This document shows positions 23,135 through 34,426 of a stretch of DNA of 64,000 bases, one piece after another (the first letter of the stretch is position 1; every line of letters starts with the position of its first letter). Location of the stretch: positions 20,480,931 to 20,544,930 of the forward strand of contig NC_086386.1 of NCBI RefSeq assembly GCF_036588685.1, in the 5' to 3' direction. The notes beneath the pieces were generated by a model that did not search any database, had not been told where the DNA came from, and saw only the letters and a program-made list of their open reading frames with translations. The position numbers were made by a program, and so were the translations under genes. This DNA is from Mytilus trossulus. Its lineage: Eukaryota > Mollusca > Bivalvia > Mytilida > Mytilidae.

Positions 23135-24051
23135 GTTATACGAGTTTAGTGTAAGTATAATATGACGATTTCTTTTAAAGATTTAAATTTGTTTTGCAAT
23201 ATCAAGTCATAATCGTTAATTAATAACGTATACATGAATACGATTTATTCCATAATGCATTTATTTTTGTTAGTTTGGTAAGCAATACATATAGTCAATA
23301 ATTTTGTGTTAAAATAATAGTCCAATCAAACTGTAATCGATAGTTGGTGTAATAACTTGTAATCTCTGGAGAAGTGTAATCATGTTGCTTTCTTTGGAAA
23401 ATATTATAGAAATTACGACTACGTATAAATAAATTCCTAAAGGTATGCGTATTAACATGTTATCAAAAATACATAAACAAAAAAAAACAAAGAAAATTTA
23501 TTAGGAGGGAGTGGAGAAACAAGCGTAATAGGTTTAAAATGTGACCTTATTTTTAACCTATTTCAATTTCTTTCATAATACTGAAAGCTCAGATGAGTAA
23601 GCTTATTTATGTTTGAGATTCAAGTTGAACTTTCTCTCCCTCAATAAAAAATAAGATGTTATCTTCTTAAGTAATAATGTGGAAAAGGGAAATATGTCAA
23701 AGAGACAAAAACCCGACAGATAACAGCTGAAGGCAACCAATGTGTCTTCAACGCTGCGAGAGAACAAAATATATTAATAGCAAAAGTACATGTTATCTTC
23801 AATCTTCTTTTTGTTATTCAAAAGTTTGTAGGCAAAAACAAAAACCATTTTAAAAAAAGAATACTTTTTGTCAGTATTCACCTCAGAAACTTACAAAACC
23901 TTTGAATAGACTTATTTTAAGAAGGGATATAATTACGATACTGTTGTCAAGTCATTAAAGATTGCATATTTTGGCGTTAATATTGAGTCACTGATAAGGT
24001 CTTTGCGTCGGAACTAAACACATTTATTCTAAAAACAGTTGTTGGCATGAC
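23135..24051. other. Intergenic region upstream of receptor 1
   Basis: This should contain the promoter of the minus-strand receptor gene, but I cannot point to a specific core element. It includes a reverse scrap of repeat family B at about 23680-23765 (aatatgtcaaagagacaaaa, then cttcaacgctgcgagagaac). Confidence 0.4.
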
Positions 24052-24655
24052 ACGGGTTATGTTCTTCTCATATATGTTATGATGGTATGATACTAAACCC
24101 CTAACGGGAAGGATTGTGCCTGATGTTCATATGATGAAATCATAATCTTTCAGTCAGTTTAATTGAAGTCTGGAGCTGGCATGTCAGTTAACTGCTAGTA
24201 GTCTGTTGTTATTTATGTATTATTGTCATTTTGTTTATTTTCTTTGGTTACATCTTCTGACATCAGACTCGGACTTCTCTTGAACTGAATTTTAATGTGC
24301 GTATTGTTATGCGTTTACTTTTCTACATTGGTTAGAGGTATAGGGGGAGGGTTGAGATCTCACAAACATGTTTAACCCCGCCGCATTTTTGCGCCTGTCC
24401 CAAGTCAGGAGCCTCTGGCCTTTGTTAGTCTTGTATTATTTTAATTTTAGTTTCTTGTGTACAATTTGGATATTAGTATGGCGTTCATTATCACTGAACT
24501 AGTATATATTTGTTTAGGGGCCAGCTGAAGGACGCCTCCGGGTGCGGGAATTTCTCGCTACATTGAAGAGCTGTTGGTGACCTTCTGCTGTTGTTTTATA
24601 TTTGGTCGGGTTGTTGCCTCTTTGACACATTCCCCATTTCCATTCTCAATTTTAT
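24052..24655 (+). repeat. Dispersed repeat family B, young-looking copy
   Basis: About 600 bp, from acgggttatgttcttctcat to cattctcaattttat. It is nearly identical, in inverted orientation, to 49515-50123, far more so than the other copies (8545-9015, 29865-30255). It ends about 140 bp before the first exon of the broken C1q gene. Confidence 0.8.
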
Positions 24656-24793
24656 TTTATTTAAATTTTAAAATAAAATTCAAATAAAGAAAAGGTACAT
24701 GTAAATAACATTAATAATTCTAAATATACACCTTATCATTTTCATAGTACATACATGTCGATTATCATTAACATACCAAAATACTGTTCCGAA

Positions 24794-26210
24794 ATGACTG
24801 TCAGAAATTTGTTTTTAATTTGTCTTTTTGGAATATGTTCATCCTCAGAGGAGAGTAAGAACCAACAACTACTCGATCGTATTGAAGCATTAGAGCGGAC
24901 CCAGACTGAGTTGATGCATGTTGTTGAAAGGATGTCAAAATCAGACAACTGTGCCAAAGCTAGGTCAGCTAAATGTAATGGAATTGATCTAGCACACCTC
25001 AACAAACGTCTCGAAGGTAACACACTACCATTGTCTACATGCACAGTCACGTTCTCGAATATCATAAAATCAAAAATTATTGAGACGTTTTATTACTGGG
25101 AAGACGCTTCTGAATGAGTATTGCAATGATAGAAACTCGAATCCTGAATTTGATACTTATAAATGTATATAGATGTTCCTGAAAATGTATCATTCAATCT
25201 CGTATATTTTGTGCATTTTTCAATAATTGCAAAAATAAATGCACTGTGAATGATTTATAAATTAACAGTATGATGTCATCTTAAGAATCTATAACCTTAC
25301 CTGTAAGACCATTCCTAACATTGTTGTATTGAGATAAAATGTCGGGTATTGATATGCTAATTCAACACACTGCTCGCCTTAGTGAGTGATGCTTGGTTGA
25401 TGTTAGTATGAGGACAATGCATAACCATTGACATTGTTTAGAATTTTACAATTACAACAACAAAAAATATCAGCTTTAAATTTTATTTTTAGTACGTAAT
25501 CTGTATCACATTGTTCCCTAGTATTCATTGTTCCCTAGTATTCATTGTTCCCTAGTATTCATTGTTCCCTAGTATTCATTGTTCCCTAGTATTCATTGGA
25601 TACACTCAGCCTAAGTTTATTCTCTGTTCAGTTGATTGGATATTAACACAAATATACCGCAATAGATCACCTTAAACACAAATCTATTTAGCAAGACAAA
25701 TTATTAACAAAAGTTAAACTGATTCATATACCGAAGTCGACATCTTTTTAACTTAATAATAAACGTTTGTTTTTATTTTTCCAGTAAATCCAACTTTCAG
25801 CATACATCAACCACCCCGTTGATAATCTTGTTCATGGAGCAGTAATTCCTTTCGAGGAGGTCACAACGAACGAAGGAAATGCTTTTAACGGTGTTACAGG
25901 TATATTTACCTGTCCAAAATCTGGACTGTATTTATTCATGTGAAATGTCATGGTAGACCAAGGTCATCAAACACTAATCACTTTCGTTGTAAATGGTGCA
26001 ACCCGTCGATGGTCCTATGCTCTGGCCACCGCCATCAATTCTGGCTACCAAAATGCAGCTAATCACGATAAAGTATGGATTGTCGACGATTACGCATCTG
26101 GCGAGATTCATCCACACCATACTACATTTTCAGGTGTTTTACTGTCTCAACAAAATAGTCTATTTCGGTGTGTCAATTATTATTATTACTTAACACTTGA
26201 TGAGGTTTGA
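24794..26210 (+). pseudogene. C1q-domain secreted protein, broken by an in-frame stop
   Basis: Two exons: 24794-25016 (donor GAAG|gtaaca) and 25801-26210 (acceptor actttcag). Exon 1 encodes a signal peptide (MTVRNLFLICLFGICSS), then a short coiled-coil-like segment (QQLLDRIEALERTQTEL). Exon 2 encodes a C1q domain with the block AVIPFEEVTTNEGNAFNG and TCPKSGLYLF. At 25941-25943 the codon for the conserved Trp is TGA (the paralog at 28.6 kb has TGG), which removes most of the domain. A further in-frame deletion of about 8 residues removes the segment before VWI, and the C-terminus runs past the usual LLSL end to a stop at 26208. An upstream in-frame ATG at 24755 exists, but the start at 24794 matches the paralog. 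It could make a truncated product; more likely it is decaying. Confidence 0.8.
25510..25598. repeat. 17-bp tandem repeat, five copies
   Basis: Five back-to-back identical copies of attgttccctagtattc, followed by a partial unit. They lie in the intron of the broken C1q gene. Perfect identity suggests recent expansion. Confidence 0.95.
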
Positions 26211-28002
26211 TTAATTTTGCACTTAAAATCTTGATCGACTACTGTTACTTGCAACACGACGATCACCACTGCAGTAGAATAAAAGTACGCACCATTTTAG
26301 AGCACATGAGCTCACCCGCTGGTTAGTAGGAGTTCGTGAGGCTCCTTTGTTAGAAGTCTGTATAATTTAAAAACAAATGTTATTCGTATTTTCGTTCACA
26401 GTTTTTACTTTTTGAAACGATGTATTCTGTTTAATTGCACTGTTCATGGACTCTCTTGCTTAATGGCTTGTGTGATATTTTCAGTTTCATCGTATTAGAA
26501 CTAATTTATTTGAGGAATTTGTTAGAAGTCACGCGGTAATCAACAACGGTTGTTATAATTTACTAATGACACATTTAAGAGGGGACTATGAATACTGGCA
26601 TATTCGTACACCACAATAAAAATAACATCCCGTCATTAAATTCTTGATGATTTCCATAGTTTCAGACGTGTTTAACCAAACACAAAACATATACCTATTT
26701 AAAAAGTGAAGTGTATAAATTTACAACATCGATAAGTTTGAAAATCTGAAACATCAACTCTCAAAACAACTGATTTAACGCTACAAAACAAATAAAACAC
26801 AGCATACTTTATATTTTATAATACGGAAGACTTTGTGCATCAGTCAAATTATCATTGTGCAGTATAATCTCGTAAGTTGTGTTTCTTTTAGGAAGGCGAA
26901 AATACATCTGTAACGTGTAACCGGACGGGTTCGTACCAGTTTCCTGGGATTTGAAAAGCAATTCAAAAGTTCTAAAGTCAATAAAAAGTTTACACTATCA
27001 CTATCAAATATGAAACAAATACTATACTACATAAAACGAATTTCAACACCTATCAAACTAACCCGAACTTGTTGAATTAAAACTGTTTAAAACCCCTTTC
27101 TGTCCGATACTGTTTAAACCAACTGTTGAAACTATAGTCTGGAACCTAAATGTATAGAACTGGTTTGAAACCTAAGTCTGAAACCTTAATGTATGAAACT
27201 GGTCAGTACGGTTTGGAACTATTGTCTGAAACCTAAATGTTTGGAACCTGGCGATCTGAAACCTAAATGTTTGGAACCTGTCTGGAACCTAAATGTTTGA
27301 AACGGATCAAACGGTTTGGAACTATTGTCTGAAACCTAAATGTTTAAAACGGGACTAAACCTTAATGTATCAAACCGGCTGAACCCAAATGTTTCAAACG
27401 GGCTGAAACCTGAATAAAACGAATGCATGGAAACTATTCAAACGGTTGTAAACTTTCGACGCATAACACTTTATCAAATTATATTTATAAAACTGTTGGA
27501 ACAGGGTAACACTAAGGTATGGTTGAACAGCAAACACTCACTGCAATAGTGAGAGATGTGGAATGCAAAACCTTAACACTAACCCTGTTTATACATTTTC
27601 TACGTAACCGAAACTATCTATATCTTCTCAACAGGTTTCAAACACTCCACTTTGTTTGACCAATCCTGCTACTCGTTTTTAAACATTAACGGTCCAACCT
27701 TTTTAATCTTCTTCTTACGACGTCTCCGATAAGAATATATAATATGAAAGTGTTTAACGACCTTGACTGGCTTTTCAGCCCTCGCACGGTTGGATATGAA
27801 TGACAATTTACACTGGATATTTATACTTCTAACGCGGACCTCGAAGAGAGCACCCTAGCAACAGCTGTACAGTAAAGCGTCTGATAGCAACCAAGGATAA
27901 AGGGATGATTTTAGATACAGTTTTCAATAATAAAAAGATGATATTGGAAACTAATAGAGATATCGGAAAATATATAACTGTAGAACTGTCATAACAGTTA
28001 TC
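26211..28002. other. Intergenic; no gene seen
   Basis: No coding frame is recognised. It contains the degenerate tandem repeat described at 27040-27450; otherwise AT-rich sequence. Confidence 0.5.
27040..27450. repeat. Degenerate tandem array of about 20-bp units
   Basis: Many variants of gaaacctaaatgtttggaac and ctgaaaccttaatgtatgaa occur one after another with irregular spacing. Units differ by substitutions and small indels, so this is an old minisatellite. No open frame is maintained. Confidence 0.75.
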
Positions 28003-28200
28003 AAAGGTACCAGGATTATAATTTAATACGCCAGACGCGCGTTTCGTCTACATAAGACTCATCAGTGACGCTCAGATCAAAACAGTTAAAAAGCCAAACA
28101 AATACAAAGTTGCAGAGCATTGAAGACCCAAAATTCCAAAAAGTTGTGCCAAATACGGCTAAGGTAATCTACTCCTGGGCGTAGGAAAACCCTTAGTTTT
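28003..28200 (-). repeat. Dispersed repeat family E, reverse copy
   Basis: Contains ggtaccaggattataattta, acgccagacgcgcgtttcgt and catcagtgacgctcagatc, then ccaaaaagttgtgccaaata. It is the reverse complement of the 3' half of the copy at 9155-9490. Confidence 0.7.
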
Positions 28201-28644
28201 TGAAAAACCTTCTTAAACTGCAAATTCGTAACACATCTATTCATAATTATGGTTTGAATAAAAAAATGAAATTTAAAATTATATTACATCACTGAACTGG
28301 GATGACTTCTACACGTCAAGCTATTATCATCCTATGAAAAACGCAAAGAACGTCAACGTCACATTCCTCAATACAGCATTTTGTACAAATCCTGCATCAA
28401 TGGTATTGTGAGTATCCCAAATGTGGTATTTAGAACTCACTTAGAACATACATGCATATGAAATGGAAAGCAAATATGCAAAGCATTTTCATATGAAATT
28501 TTACAAACTTATGTCACGATAAACCTTGAAAATCTGCGTCATAGTGCCTTTTGTACGACACGTTTATAAATAAAGTCTAGTTTCTAATCGCAAGAAGATT
28601 ATTGTTAACCTACATATAACATTAATACGAAGCATTCGTCTAAA

Positions 28645-30683
28645 ATGATTTTTCGAGGGTTGTTGTTACTTTGTCTCATTGGAATATGTTTAGCATCAGA
28701 AGAAGTGATCCAGAACAAACAACTACTAGCACGTATTGAAGCACTAGAAAGGACAGTTGAAAAGCTGTCAATATCAGACAGCTGTGCCAAAGCTCTGTCT
28801 ACAAATTGTAAAGGAAAGGATTCAGACCGCCTCAATAAACGACTAGAAGGTAAACATTTTTAAAAATATCAGTAAGGGAGTCCCCGACGACATCAAAAGA
28901 TCAATGAAGGATAAAAAACTTAACGCAAATAGTTTGGGGATGGGGGGTTAAAGTTGCTGCAAGTTTTGTTTATCCTACATCGATTTTACATTTATCCATA
29001 TGGGTCAATCAGTTTTTCCCAAGTTAAGTTAAGAGGGGGTAGGGGGGGGGGGTATTAAAAAAACTATCTGAATTAAGTTTTTTGTATCCTACATTGAACT
29101 TTTGATGTCGTCCCTAAAAGATTAAAACAGTATTTTTTTCCTTGGCAATGTTGATGTACGTTTCGGCTTTAAAGTTTATACACATAATATAGATTTTCCT
29201 GTAGGCGCACATTCCGCTTCTATACTATGTAACACACTTGTTTTAATTTGTACTTTCGTAGATAACTACTTATGGCAACACGCAATTAGTTAAGACTTGT
29301 CTAAATTCCATTTAATGGATACATTTAATTATAACACTTACCGATCTTGACTGAGGATACTTTCCCGTCGACAAAAGTGATATAGTTTGACACCAGTTCT
29401 CTATCACCACTTTTCAGGCCGTTCAATCTTAAATTTCAAGAATTATCTTAATTTACTGCAGTTATTTACTCAATAAAACTTAGTTTTAAAATTATCAAAT
29501 ATATCGAAACACAGTTGTTTCCCATTTTTCGATATTTCAGTTTTACACGGAAAATATGTGACTGTCATATACAAGTGAGAGGTTAAGCTATAAAACCAGG
29601 TTTTCTTAACTATTTGCTACATAAGAAAATACCTGTACCAAGTCAGGAATAAGACAGTTTCTATTTTTTAATATGTTTGAACTTTTGATTTTGCCATTTG
29701 ACTACGGACTTTCCGTTGTGAATTTTTTTCGGAGATTGGTAATTCCGTTATTTTACCCTTTTCACCAATTTCAGTAGATGTGCGATGTGTACTGAAGTAT
29801 GTTTAAAACTGAGATATATTTTTTTTTGTATAAGAAACTTATAAGGGATTCGAAGTGGCTTTCTGTCTGTGATACTAAAACCCTATAACGGGAGGGATTG
29901 TGCTTGATTTTCATTTGATGAAGACAAAATCTATTGAATTAAGGTCTTGAGCTGAAAATCTCACAAAACACGTTGAACCCCGCTGCATTTTTGCACCTGT
30001 TCACAGTGAGAAGCCTCTGGCCTTTGTTAGTCTTGTATGTTTTTTAATTTTAGTTCATTTATATGTTTTGGAATTTGATATGACGTCCATTTTCAATGAA
30101 CTAGTTCACATTTTTGTTTAGAGGCTAGCAGAGGCCCAATTGTGCGGGGGAGTTTATCGCTGCGTTGAAGACGCACTGATGTCCTTCGGCTGTTTTCGGC
30201 ATTTTAGTCGGGTTGTTATCTCTAAAATATTCCTCATTTCCATTCTCATTTTTATTGAGTAAGTGCAGCAACTCTCAGATTTTTGATATTTTTATTCTTA
30301 GACTGTAAGTGTATGCATACATCAATCTCTTTGTTAGCAACCTTGCCATTGGTGCAGTAATTCCTTTCGAAAAAGTCACTACGAACGAAGGAAGTGCATT
30401 TAACGGCGGAACTGGTGTATTTACCTGTCCACAATCTGGACTGTATTTATTCGTGTGGAATATCATGGTAGACCACGGTTACAGCACACAAATAAATCTG
30501 ATTGTTAATGGTGCAATCCGTCGGTGGTCGCATGCTACTGCCACAAATAGCTATACAAATGCAGCTAATCACGATATAGTTCGTTTGAACGAAGGGGATA
30601 ACGTGTGGATTGCCAACCAACGGACATCCGGTGAAATTCACCCCCATCATACTACTTTTTCTGGAGTTTTATTATCTTTATAA
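28645..30683 (+). CDS. C1q-domain-containing secreted protein
   Basis: Two exons, 28645-28849 (donor GAAG|gtaaac) and about 30310-30683, giving about 192 aa. Residues 1 to about 17 form a signal peptide (MIFRGLLLLCLIGICLASEE at the start). A short heptad-like segment follows (NKQLLARIEALERTVEKLS), then a C1q domain from about residue 70 to the end. Domain marks: the AVIPFEKVTTNEGSAFNGGT block, GVFTCPQSGLYLFVWNIM, a central VRLNEGDNVWI strand and the family ending HTTFSGVLLSL. This short-coil C1q layout is the one expanded in bivalves, where such proteins act as secreted pattern-recognition lectins, forming trimers. The donor is clear, but the acceptor is weak: the paralog's tttcag has become gtatg, and the nearest in-frame AG (30308-30309) would add two residues. 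The intron carries family D and B repeats. Confidence 0.8.
29570..29760 (-). repeat. Dispersed repeat family D copy
   Basis: Same orientation and word order as 19770-19975 (acaagtgagaggttaagcta, aagtcaggaataagacagtt, attttgccatttgactac). Within the C1q gene intron. Confidence 0.6.
29865..30255 (+). repeat. Dispersed repeat family B, deleted copy
   Basis: The 5' part (accctataacgggagggatt) joins directly to the 3' part (gcctctggcctttgttagtc to cattctcattttta), so the middle of the family is missing. It ends about 55 bp before the second C1q exon and may have disturbed the acceptor region. Confidence 0.65.
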
Positions 30684-30962
30684 AAAAATAATACATTATT
30701 GATTGTCGCTTATTTTTTTCTATCACGTATTTTGATATGGTTTACCTAGAGTATTTTAAAATGCTTTCTATACTAGTATGTAAAACAGAAAAAAAAACCG
30801 TCTGATGTCAGTTTTGCCTGAGGGAGTGAATACATTTATATATTTGGTTTTTCAACTCATCAACGAATTACTTTGAAAACTCACTGAACCTTTAAGAAGT
30901 ATCGCGAAAGGGTCAAAATGAAGATTATGACGAAAACGGAAACCTCTATAATTAAGCATAAG

Positions 30963-31145
30963 CAACACGACGAATGCCACGTTTTGACCATGATCTACTT
31001 ACTCTTCCGGAGTACCTCAGATCACCCCTAGTTTTTGGTGGGGTTTATGTTTATTCTTTAGTCTTCTATGTTGTGTCGAGTGTACTATTGTTTGTCTGTC
31101 CTTTTCATTTTTAGCCATGGCGTTGTCAGTTTATTCTGATTAGTA
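30963..31145 (+). repeat. Penelope-like 3' tail fragment
   Basis: Contains gcaacacgacgaatgccacg, cttccggagtacctcagatc, gtttttggtggggtttatg and gccatggcgttgtcagttta. It aligns by eye with 11400-11600. No RT portion remains. Confidence 0.65.
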
Positions 31146-31214
31146 ACTTTGTCATAGGAAAACTTTATTCATCTCTTGATTTTGTTTTGATTTCCAGTAA
31201 CTGTGGTGAAAAGA

Positions 31215-31410
31215 AAAATCATAAAAAATACAGAACTTCGAGGAAAATTAAAAACGGAACAGCTCTAATCAAATAACAAATGTAAAAGCGCAAACACATC
31301 ATACGAATGGATAACAACCGTCATATTCCAGACTTGAACAGGCGTTTCCCTTTGTAGAAAATGGTGGATTTAACCTGATCCGACAGCTAGATAAACCTCT
31401 CACCCACATG
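31215..31410 (+). repeat. Dispersed repeat family D copy
   Basis: Contains acttcgaggaaaattaaaaa, catcatacgaatggataaca, ggcgtttccctttgtagaaa and aaacctctcaccca. Plus orientation. Confidence 0.65.
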
Positions 31411-32009
31411 CAAGTCGAGTGAGTGCATTCAGATATGAACCCTGTGTCTTATGTCTTATTTTTTGCTACACTCCTATCTGATAAGTCAAACCCTGTGGAC
31501 TGTTTCTTTGCAGTTTTCACTAACGGTGTTGCATATAAACAGCAATGGAATGATCGCTCACATGCTGTCATGTTTAACCCACCATCTTCTTTGTATGCCA
31601 GTCCATTAATTCAATGGTTCTGCTTGATTGCTGCATTGCAATATTTTATTGGTTTATTATTTGAACATAAATCAGGTCGAAATTGTATCGCGTTTGAATC
31701 GTTTCCCATGTCGAGGCATTTATGTCCTTACAGATAACTGTAGCTTTACCTATATGAAATTTGCAATGGTATTCATTAACATAAAGATCCATTTTTGTTA
31801 CATCCTGTTTTCAAATAATTTTTCAATCGTCATGGTTTAAGAACATATTATTAAGTTTTTCGAACTGTTATAGTCAAATGCATTTTGTTAAAGTATACTT
31901 TTTAACTTTTTTGGCCTTTTTGAAAATGTTATTTGTGTTGTATTTAGACCCTTCTATAACGAAATTTGTTTTACATGAACACGTATAAAAATTGCAGTTT
32001 TTATCCATT

Positions 32010-32121
32010 GCAATCATTGGTTTGAACGTTGTTTTCAATTTAGACTTGTTTATTTAAAATATATACAATTTATTATATACAAGTCTATATTGTAAACAAT
32101 GTTTAAACCTATGATTGCGTT
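32010..32121. repeat. Imperfect hairpin, arms about 40 bp
   Basis: The left arm (32010-32049, ttggtttgaacgttgttttc in its centre) pairs with the right arm (32080-32121, aaacaatgtttaaacctatg) with several mismatches. The loop is an AT-rich stretch that itself contains gacttg / caagtc. It abuts the mobile-looking repeat that follows. Confidence 0.6.
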
Positions 32122-32129
32122 AGATAATA

Positions 32130-33020
32130 AAGGGCTGCGCTTTAGCGCATGATACGCCCATTGCTCTTTTAACTTGTCTTTTATGTTTTAAATGAATTTA
32201 TATGATCAACTCTAAATAGTGTGAGCTCTGTCAAATACCCCCCACCCCCCCACCCCCCACAAATAATAAATAAAAATGCACAAAAAAATTGGCACTATTA
32301 CATGTATTTAAAGGCTACATCAAATTTAACTAAGTTTGTTGTCTTATTTTATGTCAATAGATATAAACAATTTATCAAAATTGCATAAAATTGAGCTTAT
32401 GTCAATAGATATAAATAATTTATCAAAGTTGCATAAATTTTGTGAAAGTGTTAGTTATTGTCCCAAAATTGGAAAATCCCCCTTTTCTAAGCATAAAAAT
32501 TCATACCACGGAAATGTAAAATCTGAAATTTATAAAAATTGAAAGGGAGCTTACATCAATAGATATAAACAATTCACCAAAGTTTCATGGACATTGGTGA
32601 AAGCCTTTTTGAGTTATTGTCCGAAGTGTTAAAAATCCCTCTTTTTTATGAATAAAGCCTAATAAATCCAAAACTTTAAATCTGAAATTTACAAAAATTA
32701 AAAGGGAGCTTACATCAATAGATATAAACAATTCACCAAAGTTTCATGGACATTGGTTAAAGCCTTTTTGAGTTATTGTCCGAAGTGTTGAAAATTCCCC
32801 TTTTTTTATGAATAAAGCCCCATAAATCCAAAACTTAAAATCTGAAATTAAAAAAACAACGAAAGACAGCTTACGTCAATAGATATAAACAATTCACTTA
32901 AGTTTCATGGAAATTGGTGAAAGTGTTTTTGAGTTATTGTCCGAAGTGTGGACGACGGACGGACGGACGGACAACGGTATACCATAATACGTCCCGTCTA
33001 AAAGACGACGGGCGTATAAA
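32130..33020. mobile_element. Dispersed element with ATACGCCC ends and 150-160-bp sub-repeats
   Basis: The left end contains gcgcatgatacgcccattgc and the right end gacgacgggcgtataaaa. ATACGCCC (32152-32159) and GGGCGTAT (33010-33017) form a perfect 8-bp inverted repeat. Internally, from 32340 to 32945, a unit of roughly 155-165 bp beginning near tcaatagatataaacaat recurs (32355, 32402, 32553, 32713 and 32877), each with cataaa/tccaaaact-like blocks. Near the right end is a gacggacggacgg run. The same right-end motif (gacgg run, then ataatacgtcc, then a gacgggcgt hairpin) occurs inside both arms of the giant inverted repeat, so this is a dispersed family. Confidence 0.65.
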
Positions 33021-34317
33021 AACCGCAAATTGATTGTATTTCATAATGGAAAATGTACTCTACACAAATACATATGAAAAAAGATAATAAAGTTGTCCTA
33101 AATGATTATGATATGTAATCATTAGTCTGTCAGAGAAAAACTCTTATTAATATTGTTTGTTATATCACGTGTATCTTGCTGATCATTAATTCACTGTGTC
33201 TAAGCCACACCGGCAGAATTTGATCGGACTCGATGGTATCTAACATCCGGCACAATGACGGAACATCAATAGACAGAAGAAAGATAGGTTTCTCCTTATT
33301 TTCTTATTTTTTTAATGATATCGAAGAATATATATACATATACAACTATTTTCTATTGTGAGATGCAATATTTTCTACAACCGTACTATATTAACGGAGA
33401 AATAAGTCAAAATGCATGTCAAAATGACGAATTGAGTGAACCTTGCCTCGAAATTGTTTAATTTCTCTTTAAATTGTTCACATTGTACGGAAAGAAAGGT
33501 ACGGGAAGATAGATACTGACACAGAGATTGCAAAACTAGTCATTATGAGCATCTCAATACTTGTATTTATGTGTATGGAACGAAAGAAATGGGTCATGTC
33601 AAATAAAAATACACCGGTTTCGTCATTGTTGTTTACTACACAACACCCGGTTTCGTCTATATATATCACCCGGTTTTTTGTATTTTTTTAAAACCAACAA
33701 TTTATGAAAAGCAACGTTAACACGGATCTGAACATTGTCTTTCGAAAGATCTTAAATATATATGTGTTATAAAGTAAACTTGGCGTGTTTACATTTATTT
33801 ACATAGGTAATTATAGTATTACACATTTTCCTAATGAAAGTCGTATCCGTTATTTCACTGATCTTCAAACTAATTTTAAATGGAATATAAATACTCAATA
33901 GCAAACACTGATATCTAATTATTTTTTTAACATTAACTTTATGATATTTTTTTTATATAGGTTTTGAGATACATCGCAGTATGTGACCCCCTTTTTTTTT
34001 TACAAAGAAAACCTAATTAACGCTTAAAAAACAAAATTTAAAACATCACCTTAAAGTATGCAGAAGTTAAGATTTATATTACTAAGAAGTGTGTAAAGTT
34101 TGATGCAATAATGATAAATCATTTTGAGATATGGCGCGACATGTTAAAAAAAACACACTCCTGTTTTACTTACAAAGTTCTGTAACTCAAAAAGATTTAA
34201 TTTGATTTTCACTAAAAGGTTTACAAATCGTTTGACCATTTCAAGAAATAACTTTGTTAAGTTTCATGAAAACTAGATAAGCTGTTCTCAAGTTACGGTG
34301 CGACATGTTTCCGCTGG

Positions 34318-34426
34318 ACTGAAAGATAGACGGATAGCTAGACGGACGGACGGACGAACGGACGGACCGAATGACTAATAGATGGAGGAACGGACGGATG
34401 GAAGGACGGACGGACAGACGGGTATA
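34318..34426 (+). repeat. gacgga microsatellite in left arm
   Basis: Runs of gacggacggacgaacggacg with interruptions; mirrored in the right arm at about 36738-36835 as cgtccgtccgtc. Confidence 0.85.

Larger units (their letters stand above)
30684..32009. other. Intergenic with repeat fragments
   Basis: Holds a Penelope-like 3' tail (30963-31145) and a family D copy (31215-31410). The rest shows no gene; open frames there have no recognisable domain or splice context. Confidence 0.5.

Noticed and set aside
30309..30683. C1q second exon as a stand-alone gene starting at GTG
   Set aside because: The upstream exon with signal peptide and matching phase at 28645-28849 makes it the second exon of a spliced gene.
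31423..31737. 104-codon open frame
   Set aside because: No domain, signal or splice context, and it lies next to a dispersed repeat fragment.
33478..33669. Matching 63-residue open frames here (minus) and at 37477-37668 (plus)
   Set aside because: They are mirror images produced by the giant inverted repeat; no splice sites, domain or signal supports a protein.
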